Positions 15,145 to 22,437 of a stretch of DNA of 29,350 bases are shown here, piece by piece. Positions within the stretch are counted from its first letter, which is position 1; each line of letters begins with the position of its first letter. The stretch is from a virus: positions 1 to 29,350 of IMG/VR virus record IMGVR_UViG_3300033571_004902; one strand, 5' to 3'. A program made the position numbers and the translations under genes. The notes under the pieces were generated by a model. It did no database searches, was not told the origin of the DNA, and saw only the letters and a program-made list of their open reading frames with translations.

Positions 15145-16376
15145 TGCCACTAAGCCTACCACAGGAGACTATTGCCAATGATGACCACAGATTCAAAGTC
15201 TGTATTGCAGGACGACGATTTGGAAAAACATTCCTCAGTATCAGAGAACTTTGCAAAGCAGCTAGACAGCCTTCACGAGAAGTTTGGTATGTCGCTCCCT
15301 CATACAGAATGGCCAAACAGATCGTCTGGCGAAAACTTAAAAACAAACTTATGGACCTTAAATGGGCTAAAAGAATCAATGAGAGCGAACTCTCAATCCT
15401 TCTTAAAAATGGCTCAACGATATCACTTAAAGGTGCTGACAATTACGATAGCCTGCGTGGCGTGGGCCTTGACTATTTGGTTATGGATGAGTTCGCTGAC
15501 ATAGACCCAGCGGCATTCTTTGAAGTTCTGCGTCCTACACTGGCAGATCGTCAAGGTGGTGCTTTGTTCATTGGAACACCTAAAGGCAAGAACTGGGCCT
15601 ATGATTTGTTCTGCAATGAACAAGAAGATCCAGACTGGAAATCATATCAATTCACTACACTAGAGGGCGGCAATGTTTCAGAAAAGGAAATAGAATCCGC
15701 CCGCAGGACTTTGGACGAACGAACCTTCAGACAAGAATTTTTGGCCACCTGGGAAACATTCTCAGGTCGTGTCTACTATGCGTTTGATAGAAATCACAAT
15801 GTTAAAAAATACACTGGAGAAACCCCACATGAAATATTAGTAGGTTTAGATTTTAACGTGAGCCCCATGTCAGCAGCCATATTTGTCAGAGTACCAGAAG
15901 GACTGCATCTCATAGACGAGATCAGAATATTTGGCAGCAACACAGATGAAATGGTTGAAGAAATTAAATCACGCTATCCCAAACAGCGTGTGGTAGTGTT
16001 TCCAGATCCTGCAGGTCGCCAACGCAAGACATCAGCAGGTGGAAGAACTGATTTTACTATCCTACAGTCAGCTGGCTTCACTGTACGAGCACATTCAGTG
16101 ACCAGCAGTGTTAGAGACGGAGTCAACGCTGTCAACGCCAAACTTCGCAGTAGTTCAGGTGAAACCAGCCTATTTATTGACCCCAGCTGTAAATACAGCA
16201 TTGAGACTTTTGAAAAGTTTTGTTACAAAGAAAATACTTCACAGCCTGACAAAGATTCAGGCTTTGACCACCTTGGAGATGCAATACGATATTGTGTGGA
16301 ATTCCTGTTCCCCATCAGACAAGCAATACCTACACCGCCAGCAGGAATGTGGACGCACAAACTGGCCAGAACGTAA
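15144..16376 (+). CDS. terL: Terminase large subunit
   Basis: This 410-aa packaging motor has an ATPase and a nuclease domain. Walker A is AGRRFGKT (22-29), Walker B is YLVMDE (111-116, catalytic Glu116), and the coupling motif FIGTPKG is at 142-148. The RNase H-like nuclease shows Asp236 (VGLDFNVSP), Asp288 (VFPDPAGR) and Asp379 (HLGDAIRY) as metal ligands. Its length is normal for compact terminases. The ATG overlaps the methyltransferase stop (TAATG). It translocates DNA through the portal encoded just downstream. The packaging mode (headful or cohesive ends) is not decided by the sequence. Confidence 0.96.
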   Translation: MPLSLPQETIANDDHRFKVCIAGRRFGKTFLSIRELCKAARQPSREVWYVAPSYRMAKQIVWRKLKNKLMDLKWAKRINESELSILLKNGSTISLKGADNYDSLRGVGLDYLVMDEFADIDPAAFFEVLRPTLADRQGGALFIGTPKGKNWAYDLFCNEQEDPDWKSYQFTTLEGGNVSEKEIESARRTLDERTFRQEFLATWETFSGRVYYAFDRNHNVKKYTGETPHEILVGLDFNVSPMSAAIFVRVPEGLHLIDEIRIFGSNTDEMVEEIKSRYPKQRVVVFPDPAGRQRKTSAGGRTDFTILQSAGFTVRAHSVTSSVRDGVNAVNAKLRSSSGETSLFIDPSCKYSIETFEKFCYKENTSQPDKDSGFDHLGDAIRYCVEFLFPIRQAIPTPPAGMWTHKLART

Positions 16377-16385
16377 GGACAAGAT

Positions 16386-17963
16386 ATGAATAATAATTTA
16401 ACGGCTAACACCAGCAACAGCACACTACAAGATGACTATCGTTATCTTTCAATGACCAACAAACTCTATGCCTACAATAGACCACGTTGGGAATTTTATC
16501 TAAACAGCTACACAGGTGGCAAGCAATATCAAGACGGTGGATACCTTACAAGATATGCTCTTGAAGATGCTGGTGCTTACCAACAGAGATTGTGGAATAC
16601 TCCACTTGACAATCACTGTATGAGTGTTATTCAAACTTACATGAGCTTCCTGTTCCGTGAAGAACCAGATCGTGACTTTGGAGACTGGGAAGGTCAGATT
16701 GATGTTGAAGACTTCCTCAAAGACTGTGATTGGGAAGGTCGTACATTTAATAATTTTATGAAGCAGGTTTCTATCTGGGCTTCAGTGTTTGGGCACACCT
16801 GGGTCATAGTAAACAAGGCCAATATTGGTGCCACCAGCTTAGGTGAAGAGCTGGATCAAGGTGTTAGACCCAGCGTGAACATTGTTTCGCCCTTGGTAGT
16901 ATCAGACTGGCATTGGAAACGTAATCCCAGTGGCAGCTACACATTAGACTATTTCAAATATGTTGAAGAAGTCATTGATCAAGTCACAGTGGTCAAAGAG
17001 TGGACACTCACTGAGATCAAAACTTGGGAAATGGATGAAAACAGAAAAGAAGCCAGGATAAAAACTGTTGAACCCAACCAGCTGGGCAAGATTCCCGCAG
17101 TGTTGGTCTACAATGAGCGTAGCATTGAGAGAGCCATTGGAGTCAGTGACATCTGTGATATCAGTGACCTACAGCGTCAAATCTACAATTTAACATCTGA
17201 GCAGGAGCAGGCCATTAGACTGGACGGACACCCCAGCCTTGTTGTTCCCAACACGGCACAGTTGGGCAGTGGTGCTGGTGCTTTGATTATTCTACAGGAC
17301 GGCAGCGACGCCGCACTGAACCCCTACTACCTTGAAAGTAATGGAGTAAGCGTAGCAAACATTCACTCCTCAATACAGAAACTAATAGAAGCCATTGACC
17401 GTATGGCCAACACAGGTGGCGTCAGAGCCACAGAAAGCCGCACACTTTCTGGTGTGGCACTTGAGGTAGAGTTTGCCTTACTGAATGCTCGTCTGGCCAG
17501 TAAGGCAGCAAACCTTGAATTAGCTGAAGAACAGATTTGGCGTTTGTTTGGCGAATATCAAGGACGTGAGTGGCAGGGCGAGATTGAATACCCATCAAGC
17601 TTCAACATCCGTGATGACCAGCGTGAATTTGCTCAGTTGGCCAGTGCCAAGGCAGCTGCTACTGATCCTGTGGTATTCCGTGTCATAGATGAGCACATAC
17701 TTGAACTACTGGGCGAAGAAGAAGAACGACTACCGTTCATTGATCCTAATCCACAAGTGGGTAGACTGTACCCTGATGGTGAACTGATTCCAGACAGCTT
17801 GCCAGCAGCCTATCAATCAGCCAGCAACCCAGATGTTCCAGCAGGAGAAAACTGTGGCAATTGTGAATACTACAAGCCAGGTGAAATGTATTGCACCAAG
17901 TTTGATGCACCAGTTCGTGCAGTGTTCTGGTGTGCTAAATGGGAACCTATGGAGGATGAATAA
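16386..17963 (+). CDS. Portal protein with C-terminal Cys cluster
   Basis: This 525-aa protein forms the ring through which DNA enters and leaves the capsid. The family is judged from its place between the large terminase and the scaffold/capsid genes, its size, and portal-like helical segments (DLQRQIYNLTSEQEQAIRLD, RTLSGVALEVEFALLNARLA). The last 40 residues hold Cys490, Cys493, Cys503 and Cys516 in the pattern CGNCEYYKPGEMYCTKFDAP then VFWCAKWEP. This resembles high-potential iron-sulphur protein (HiPIP) Cys spacing and could bind an Fe-S cluster or zinc. AAGGAC precedes the ATG by 5 bases. Its stop overlaps the next microprotein's start. Confidence 0.9.
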   Translation: MNNNLTANTSNSTLQDDYRYLSMTNKLYAYNRPRWEFYLNSYTGGKQYQDGGYLTRYALEDAGAYQQRLWNTPLDNHCMSVIQTYMSFLFREEPDRDFGDWEGQIDVEDFLKDCDWEGRTFNNFMKQVSIWASVFGHTWVIVNKANIGATSLGEELDQGVRPSVNIVSPLVVSDWHWKRNPSGSYTLDYFKYVEEVIDQVTVVKEWTLTEIKTWEMDENRKEARIKTVEPNQLGKIPAVLVYNERSIERAIGVSDICDISDLQRQIYNLTSEQEQAIRLDGHPSLVVPNTAQLGSGAGALIILQDGSDAALNPYYLESNGVSVANIHSSIQKLIEAIDRMANTGGVRATESRTLSGVALEVEFALLNARLASKAANLELAEEQIWRLFGEYQGREWQGEIEYPSSFNIRDDQREFAQLASAKAAATDPVVFRVIDEHILELLGEEEERLPFIDPNPQVGRLYPDGELIPDSLPAAYQSASNPDVPAGENCGNCEYYKPGEMYCTKFDAPVRAVFWCAKWEPMEDE

Positions 17964-18058
17964 TGTCTAACACTGAAAAGATCAAATACTTTGCCTTAGG
18001 TGGTATTTGGGCCTTGACCTTTTATGGCATTGCCCTACTCACAGTAAAACTATTTTAA
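17963..18058 (+). CDS. 31-aa single-span membrane microprotein
   Basis: The frame reads MSNTEKIKYFALGGIWALTF then YGIALLTVKLF: a short polar N-terminus and one membrane helix. The ATG overlaps the portal stop (TAATG). It is one of two tiny membrane proteins in the packaging block. No function is known to me; small holin-like or membrane-targeting roles are possible. Confidence 0.5.
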   Translation: MSNTEKIKYFALGGIWALTFYGIALLTVKLF

Positions 18059-18067
18059 GGATATGCT

Positions 18068-18205
18068 ATGCCAGTTCGTAAAGTAGCAGAAGGAAAATAC
18101 AAGTGGGGTTCAAGTGGAAAGACTTACCCCACTCGCAAGCAAGCTGAAGCTCAAGGACGTGCAGTCTATGCTTCAGGATACAAACCCAAGGAGAAAAAGC
18201 GATGA
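18068..18205 (+). CDS. Small basic protein (45 aa)
   Basis: The protein begins MPVRKVAEGKYKWGSSGKTY and has the repeated-looking core PTRKQAEAQGRAVYASGYKP. It is strongly basic and lacks a membrane segment. Small proteins of this KWG-SGKTYPTRKQAE type are common next to portal genes in aquatic phages, so I consider it real. AAGGA is 6 bases before the ATG. A role in DNA binding within the head is plausible. Confidence 0.65.
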   Translation: MPVRKVAEGKYKWGSSGKTYPTRKQAEAQGRAVYASGYKPKEKKR

Positions 18206-18288
18206 ATGATGAACAACACAGCCCCCTACCAGTCAGAGGCATGAGAACTGCCAAAAACAAAAAGCGTCCAAAGCCACCTAAAAGATAA
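18202..18288 (+). CDS. Small basic peptide (28 aa)
   Basis: The frame reads MNDEQHSPLPVRGMRTAKNK followed by KRPKPPKR. It overlaps the previous gene's stop by 4 bases (CGATGA) and ends just before the terminator region. It is very basic and Pro-rich. Coding status rests on the overlap and on its place in a run of coupled genes, so it is uncertain. Confidence 0.4.
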   Translation: MNDEQHSPLPVRGMRTAKNKKRPKPPKR

Positions 18289-18303
18289 CCTTTTTTCAGG
18301 CTT
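18277..18303 (+). terminator. Possible terminator after the packaging genes
   Basis: CCTAAAAG pairs with CTTTT...AGG around ATAAC, with a 3-base bulge, and a T-rich stretch overlaps the 3' arm. It is weaker than the terminators at 13781 and 21346. It overlaps the last codons of the small peptide gene. Its place just before the TAAATA motif at 18308 fits the pattern seen elsewhere. Confidence 0.4.
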
Positions 18304-18306
18304 TCA

Positions 18307-18313
18307 CTAAATA
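18307..18313 (+). promoter_or_regulatory. Putative late promoter element CTAAATA before the capsid operon
   Basis: ACTAAATAT (18306-18314) is identical to the copies at 8925-8933 and 13814-13822. No -35 box is seen. It lies about 54 bases upstream of the scaffold gene and would drive the capsid operon. Confidence 0.52.
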
Positions 18314-18320
18314 TTCACAC

Positions 18321-18339
18321 TGGAGACACTTTCTCTCCA
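18321..18339 (+). promoter_or_regulatory. Leader hairpin before the capsid operon
   Basis: TGGAGA pairs with TCTCCA around a 7-base loop, within the 5' leader downstream of the TAAATA motif. A hairpin in the same place occurs before the fibre operon (2-17). Both may stabilise late mRNAs. Confidence 0.4.
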
Positions 18340-18367
18340 CACAACATACGAAAGGCAAACGCAAACA

Positions 18368-19027
18368 ATGAGCGACAATACATTGGCTAATGAGGACACT
18401 GGGTCTTCTGAAAACAACAACCAGGCAAATGAAAAAACATACACCCAAAAAGATTTGGATGATTTGGCAGCAAAAGTTAAAAACTCAGTGGCCAGAAAAT
18501 ATGAAAAACTTTTTGAGGAACTAGGCGATCCAGACGAACTGCGAAACATCAAGCAGGATCATGAAAAACGCAAACACGAAGAACAAAAGAAGCGTGGCGA
18601 ATTTGATACAATCCTAAGAGAACTTGCAGAGAAGAAAGATCAAGAAATACGTAAAAGGGATGAGATCATTAGAAACTATTCTATTGATGTGCCCTTGGTC
18701 AATGCGGCAGCTCAACTGCGTTCTGTAAATCCAGACCAGGTCAAGCAATTATTAAAACCGCATCTGCGTTTGAATGATGGTGGTGAAGTTGAAGTCCTTG
18801 ATGACAAGGGATCAATCAAATACACAGACAAGGGTACACCTTATCGTGTTGATGACTTGGTCAAAGACTTTTTAACTGCTAATCCTCACTTTGTTCAAGC
18901 TCCACCAAGCACAACAAACGGTAGAACAAACATTGGTCAAAGCCCTGAGAAGTTTGACGTCAGCAAATTGAACATGAAAGATCCTAATCAAAGACGAATG
19001 TTCAAAGAAGCTATGTCTAAAAAATAA
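18368..19027 (+). CDS. Capsid scaffold protein
   Basis: This 219-aa, highly charged, mostly helical protein has the shape of a phage scaffold. It has an acidic Asn-rich N-terminus, a long Glu/Lys coiled coil (about 60-100: EKRKHEEQKKRGEFDTILRE) and a basic C-terminus (NMKDPNQRRMFKEAMSKK) suited to binding the capsid protein. It lies directly upstream of the major capsid gene. Scaffolds are not found in the mature virion. The ribosome site is weak (AAAGG about 12 bases before the ATG). Confidence 0.82.
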   Translation: MSDNTLANEDTGSSENNNQANEKTYTQKDLDDLAAKVKNSVARKYEKLFEELGDPDELRNIKQDHEKRKHEEQKKRGEFDTILRELAEKKDQEIRKRDEIIRNYSIDVPLVNAAAQLRSVNPDQVKQLLKPHLRLNDGGEVEVLDDKGSIKYTDKGTPYRVDDLVKDFLTANPHFVQAPPSTTNGRTNIGQSPEKFDVSKLNMKDPNQRRMFKEAMSKK

Positions 19028-19046
19028 CCTTTAAGGAAAAATTAAA

Positions 19047-19910
19047 ATGGCTTATCCATCAAATAACAACACAGATATCAACAGCGAATTGTATGCCAAT
19101 TTTGTGGCCAACGCTGAATTTGCAGCCTACGAGAATTCTGTGGCTCGTGCATTATGCAACGTAATCCAAGTTCCAATGAACGCTGGTAAAGTTGTTCAGG
19201 TTCCAGTTTGGGCTTCTATCACAGCTCAAGTTATCACTGACGAAGCTGCCGCAACTGCAAAAACTACAAACACCACTGCTCCAACAATTACATTGGACGA
19301 GCACGTTGTTTACAATCAAGTAACTGATATGTTACGTGACAGCTCCTACGGTGACGTAATGGGTCAATTGGCTGACCAAAGCGGTCGTGCAATTGGCGAA
19401 AGCTATGACACTATGGCTTTCAGCAAGTTCTCCAGCTTCAGTGCTGACATTGGAACTACAAGCACAGAACTAACAGTTGACTTGATCCTAAGAGCCGCAG
19501 CTACACTACGTGGCCGTAAGCTAACAGGTCCTTTCTTCGCAGTTGTTCACCCTGCACAGGCCTACAACATCAAGAAGCAGTTGACTTATTCTGCACAGAC
19601 TAACGTTCCTGCTCTAAGCGATGCTGGTAATGGTGTTCTAAGTGCATTCTACTTGGGTAGCATTGGTGGAGTAAACGTCCTGGAAAGCCCATTGCTAACA
19701 GCAGTAACCACTGGTGGTGCCAACGCATTCACAGCTGGTGTATTTGCTCCTACAGCGATTGGTATTGCTGAGCGTGGTGGTTTAGATCTAAACACTCTTT
19801 ACTTGCCAGCACAAAGAGCAACTGATATGGTATTAAAGGCTGTCGCTGGTGCTGCCGTAATTCAAAGCACTCACGGTGTTGCGATTACAGCAGAAGCAGA
19901 TATTGACTAA
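19047..19910 (+). CDS. Major capsid protein (HK97-type fold, predicted)
   Basis: This 287-aa protein is the likely shell subunit. It is positioned right after the scaffold gene with AAGGA upstream. Features typical of HK97-type capsid proteins include an N-terminal arm, a stretch TITLDEHVVYNQVTDMLRDS (about 80-110), a long helix AIGESYDTMAFSKF, the segment AAATLRGRKLTGPFFAVVHP (P-domain region) and GSIGGVNVLESPLLTA (A-domain). There is no N-terminal delta domain, consistent with a separate scaffold. Codon use in this gene is somewhat more even, as expected for a highly expressed gene, but I have not measured it. Confidence 0.9.
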   Translation: MAYPSNNNTDINSELYANFVANAEFAAYENSVARALCNVIQVPMNAGKVVQVPVWASITAQVITDEAAATAKTTNTTAPTITLDEHVVYNQVTDMLRDSSYGDVMGQLADQSGRAIGESYDTMAFSKFSSFSADIGTTSTELTVDLILRAAATLRGRKLTGPFFAVVHPAQAYNIKKQLTYSAQTNVPALSDAGNGVLSAFYLGSIGGVNVLESPLLTAVTTGGANAFTAGVFAPTAIGIAERGGLDLNTLYLPAQRATDMVLKAVAGAAVIQSTHGVAITAEADID

Positions 19911-19925
19911 TAGGAGATCCAGGCT

Positions 19926-20450
19926 ATGGCTTTCATAACTTCAGGCGGTAATGTAATAGCATTTGCAGAGTACTCTGATGTCACAGAACGTGACCAACGA
20001 GTATTTGAAGCTAATGATGGACTAACGGAAGCCATTGTTGAAGATTTGACAGAGAAAGCAACAACACGCATTCTCTATCTCATTCGCAACACCAGCTGGT
20101 GGACTTCTTATTACCTACGCCAGTCAGGCGGAAGTACAAATGTCAATATCTTTACATCAGGATTGATCAGTGTTCCTTTGCCAGATCCTAACCGTATCAA
20201 AGCAAGGCAACAGGATTTCACGAATCTCTGTGTTTTTTACACACTGAGTGAATATCTTTACCCAAAGATTGCTGATTTTAGCAGTCAAGACAATGCAGAA
20301 GTAAAAAAGATTGGAGTATTTGATCAGAAGTTTAGATCATTGTTTCAAGAATTGATTGATTCAGGTGATTGGTATGATTTCAACAACACTGGCACCGTCA
20401 GTGCTGAAGAAAAAATGCCAACCCGTACTAATCTACAGAGAGTAAGATAA
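19926..20450 (+). CDS. Head-tail connector / adaptor protein
   Basis: This 174-aa, largely helical protein lies directly after the capsid gene, where the gp6/gp15-type adaptor is usual. It begins MAFITSGGNVIAFAEYSDVT and has helical segments (DGLTEAIVEDLTEKATTRIL, then FTNLCVFYTLSEYLYPKIAD). Adaptors dock under the portal ring. AGGAG precedes the ATG. Its stop overlaps the next ATG (TAATG). The role is inferred mainly from position and shape. Confidence 0.7.
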   Translation: MAFITSGGNVIAFAEYSDVTERDQRVFEANDGLTEAIVEDLTEKATTRILYLIRNTSWWTSYYLRQSGGSTNVNIFTSGLISVPLPDPNRIKARQQDFTNLCVFYTLSEYLYPKIADFSSQDNAEVKKIGVFDQKFRSLFQELIDSGDWYDFNNTGTVSAEEKMPTRTNLQRVR

Positions 20451-20848
20451 TGAGAACTGAACTGTTAACAGCAATTACCTCAGCGACCAGCACACTTACC
20501 CAGTTTGCAGTCAGCAGTGAGTTGCCATGGGAACAGAACGGAACTCCACTTTATCGTAAGAACATGAAGAAGATCTATGTTGACCGTGAAAGGATGGAGG
20601 AGACTATTATGTTTCCTACACTAAGCGGTCCTGAAGTCTTTCAGAATGATCTTATCACAGAAGTGTATCTTGCCGTAGATGCCAAGAATCCGCCAAGTCA
20701 GTTAGACTCTGCTATTACAAAGATATTATCAGCAAAAGCAAACACAGGGATAATCAATTTTGGAGTAGAAAGCGACTACACCCTAGAGAAGCAAGAAGAT
20801 GTAATGATTTACACCTTTGAGTTTCGTCTAAACCAAGCAATAACATAA
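20450..20848 (+). CDS. Tail terminator / neck protein
   Basis: This 132-aa protein has an alternating helix/strand pattern (IYVDRERMEETIMFPTLSG, LITEVYLAVDAKNPPSQLDS, KQEDVMIYTFEFRLNQA). That pattern is typical of tail terminator proteins that cap the tail and join it to the neck. It lies between the connector and the tail tube gene, the usual place for this gene, and starts on the stop of the connector. No catalytic motif is expected or seen. Confidence 0.65.
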   Translation: MRTELLTAITSATSTLTQFAVSSELPWEQNGTPLYRKNMKKIYVDRERMEETIMFPTLSGPEVFQNDLITEVYLAVDAKNPPSQLDSAITKILSAKANTGIINFGVESDYTLEKQEDVMIYTFEFRLNQAIT

Positions 20849-20860
20849 AAGGAAAACATA

Positions 20861-21325
20861 ATGGCTTACATCAACGTCAGTGCTCCTACACAGAACGCAA
20901 CACTACAGATCGCTAACACAGCGACTGCAATTTCCAGCACAACAACTGGTTACATAGTGCCCGCTCTGCAGGATATCACTATCAACAACGCAGCAGGCGT
21001 ATTCAACTGGACACAGTTGGACACCTTTGCACAACTAGCAGTATCAACACCTGCAACAAACAGCATCAGTGCTAACCTAGTGTTAGACAACACAACATTC
21101 TTCACTGGCAACGGTGCAGGAACTGCTGGCCTGTTTGATCTCAGCAATGATGCTACTGAAATCCAGTTCCGTGTCTATTTCAATGGACGTGGAGTTGGAG
21201 CAAAGTATGTGTCAGGAAGTGGTTTCATTACCAACCTAGCACCTACTGTAAATCCAACAGCACCAGTTTGGGTATCACCAATTACCATCAGTGTGAATGG
21301 CGACCTAACAGTTGGCACAGTCTAA
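20861..21325 (+). CDS. Major tail tube protein
   Basis: This 154-aa protein is rich in Thr, Ala, Asn and Val with strand-forming segments throughout (ITINNAAGVFNWTQLDTFAQ, AVSTPATNSISANLVLDNTT, ATEIQFRVYFNGRGVG). Together with its place between the neck protein and the chaperone genes, this fits the tube subunit of a siphovirus. AAAAGGAAAA precedes the ATG. It is followed by a strong terminator, which may raise its level relative to downstream tail genes. Confidence 0.78.
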   Translation: MAYINVSAPTQNATLQIANTATAISSTTTGYIVPALQDITINNAAGVFNWTQLDTFAQLAVSTPATNSISANLVLDNTTFFTGNGAGTAGLFDLSNDATEIQFRVYFNGRGVGAKYVSGSGFITNLAPTVNPTAPVWVSPITISVNGDLTVGTV

Positions 21326-21345
21326 TTAGAAATTAGGCTACAAGG

Positions 21346-21371
21346 AAAAGGGTGTATTCGCACCCTTTTTT
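21346..21371 (+). terminator. Strong rho-independent terminator after the tail tube gene
   Basis: AAAAGGGTG (21346-21354) pairs with CACCCTTTT (21361-21369) around TATTCG, and the T tract runs to 21371. It ends the capsid/tube operon. The TTAAATAC motif follows within 10 bases. Confidence 0.9.
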
Positions 21372-21380
21372 CTTTAGAAC

Positions 21381-21387
21381 TTAAATA
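21381..21387 (+). promoter_or_regulatory. Putative late promoter element TTAAATA before the tail operon
   Basis: TTAAATAC (21381-21388) matches the motif at 29242-29249 before the fibre operon. No -35 box is visible. It lies 19 bases before the ATG at 21407. Confidence 0.48.
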
Positions 21388-21406
21388 CATCAAGGTAGAA
21401 AGATTC

Positions 21407-21574
21407 ATGGATTTAGAAAATCATAGCCAAGAAGATCTGCTGAAAAGCATTGAAGCAGAAATAGCAAAGAGCCTAGGAGAACTTAAATGTGCCCAAGGTG
21501 ATTTGAACAAGATAAGCAGCCGCCTGAGATTCGCTCTGGCAGCATTACATGTCATCAAAGACAAACAAGATTAA
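21407..21574 (+). CDS. Small helical protein (55 aa)
   Basis: The frame begins MDLENHSQEDLLKSIEAEIA and continues KSLGELKCAQGDLNKISSRL, RFALAALHVIKDKQD. It is a helical hairpin with a coiled-coil pattern. AAGG lies about 13 bases upstream, with AGAAAG nearer the ATG. Similar short helical proteins are common beside tail chaperone genes in aquatic phages, but the function is unknown. Confidence 0.65.
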   Translation: MDLENHSQEDLLKSIEAEIAKSLGELKCAQGDLNKISSRLRFALAALHVIKDKQD

Positions 21575-21586
21575 AAGGAAATAAAG

Positions 21587-21883
21587 ATGCGTCTCACACA
21601 ATTAGCAGCAAAACCAAAGTTAGTAAAAATCATCATTGACGACGAGGATGTGGTCAAAGAGTATGGCGAAGCCTTGGAATTTCATATCTATGATAGACAG
21701 CCAATGGATCAATTCGTGCGTCTAGCACAAATGAAACCTGAAGACTTTCAAGATATGGTTGCCATGGTGAATAGTATGGTACTAGATGAAGATGGACAGC
21801 CAGTAGTCAAGGATGACCTAGTATTACCCACAGGCATTATGACCAAAGTCATTGGCAAGGTTGTAGAAACGCTGGGAAAGTAA
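21587..21883 (+). CDS. Tail assembly chaperone, gpG-like
   Basis: This 98-aa protein corresponds to gpG of lambda-type phages, which coats the tape measure during tail assembly. It begins MRLTQLAAKPKLVKIIIDDE and has a compact alpha/beta pattern. Its last codons read CTG GGA AAG TAA, which contains the slippery heptamer GGGAAAG in the right frame. A share of ribosomes should therefore shift to -1 and make a longer gpGT protein. AAGGAAA precedes the ATG. Confidence 0.85.
   Translation: MRLTQLAAKPKLVKIIIDDEDVVKEYGEALEFHIYDRQPMDQFVRLAQMKPEDFQDMVAMVNSMVLDEDGQPVVKDDLVLPTGIMTKVIGKVVETLGK
21874..21880 (+). other. Programmed -1 frameshift slippery site GGGAAAG
   Basis: The heptamer is read as G GGA AAG in the gpG frame, two sense codons before TAA at 21881. 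Slipping by -1 gives GGG AAA and continues GTA ACA CAG in the frame of the gene at 21916 without a stop. The same heptamer is used by phage lambda for gpG-T. The resulting product would be about 177 aa. Confidence 0.88.
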
Positions 21884-21915
21884 CACAGGAGTCCATAGAT
21901 CCTAAAAGTATTGAA

Positions 21916-22119
21916 ATGAGTCTTATCCTATCATTAGATACACTAGGACAACGCTATGGAATGTTGCCCAGTAAATTGATAGCAGAAGCCTCTACTTTTG
22001 ATTTGGTAGTGATGGACATGGCATTGACCTATGAACGCCACATACATGAATCAAGTAAGAAAGATTATGTGCCAGAGGTCAGTGTTGAGGAACTTATGAA
22101 GATAAAGGAGCGAGCATGA
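21916..22119 (+). CDS. Tail assembly chaperone extension, gpT-like part of gpGT
   Basis: The 67 residues from the ATG at 21916 are probably not made alone. The frame is open back to the frameshift site (21880), and no ribosome site stands close to the ATG: AGGAG is about 25 bases away. The segment (MSLILSLDTLGQRYGMLPSK, then DLVVMDMALTYERHIHESSK) is helical, as the T domain is in other phages, and should bind tail tube protein. It ends overlapping the next gene by 4 bases. Confidence 0.82.
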   Translation: MSLILSLDTLGQRYGMLPSKLIAEASTFDLVVMDMALTYERHIHESSKKDYVPEVSVEELMKIKERA

Positions 22120-22436
22120 AAGTGTCAGTGAATACCCGTGGAGTTAGCAAGTTATTTGCAGAAGCCCCTAAGGTTGGTGAAACAGTCATTGAAGATGCCT
22201 ACAAGTATTTTCGTGCTCTAACTCCAATCAAAACTGGAAATGCAAAAAACAACACCAGTCTTGACAAAGCCAATAGAACCATAGAAGCAGATTATCCATA
22301 TGCTGGCGTCTTAGACGCTGGACGCCGCATGACATCCAGCGGTATGCGTGGAAGTCAACAGGCACCTAATGGTATGAGTGGTCCTACTCTAAAAGAATTA
22401 GATAGGATTGTCAAGAGAGAAATAGGAAAACTTTAA
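22116..22436 (+). CDS. HK97 gp10-like neck/tail completion protein
   Basis: This 106-aa basic protein contains the pattern TPIKTGNAKNNTSLDKANRT followed by DYPYAGVLDAGRRM, which matches gp10-type tail completion proteins (TPVKTG, N, YA..LE.G). AAAGGAG is 5 bases before the ATG. In HK97-like phages this gene usually lies before the tube gene. Here it sits between the chaperone and the tape measure, a modest shift of order. Confidence 0.75.
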   Translation: MKVSVNTRGVSKLFAEAPKVGETVIEDAYKYFRALTPIKTGNAKNNTSLDKANRTIEADYPYAGVLDAGRRMTSSGMRGSQQAPNGMSGPTLKELDRIVKREIGKL

Positions 22437-22437
22437 T

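Noticed and set aside
16186-16199. Palindrome GCTGTA-AA-TACAGC inside terL, containing TAAATA
   Set aside because: The CTGT-to-ACAG gap is too short for a LexA box, it lies inside a conserved coding region, and it has no gene start nearby. The TAAATA here is counted as the one coding-region copy.
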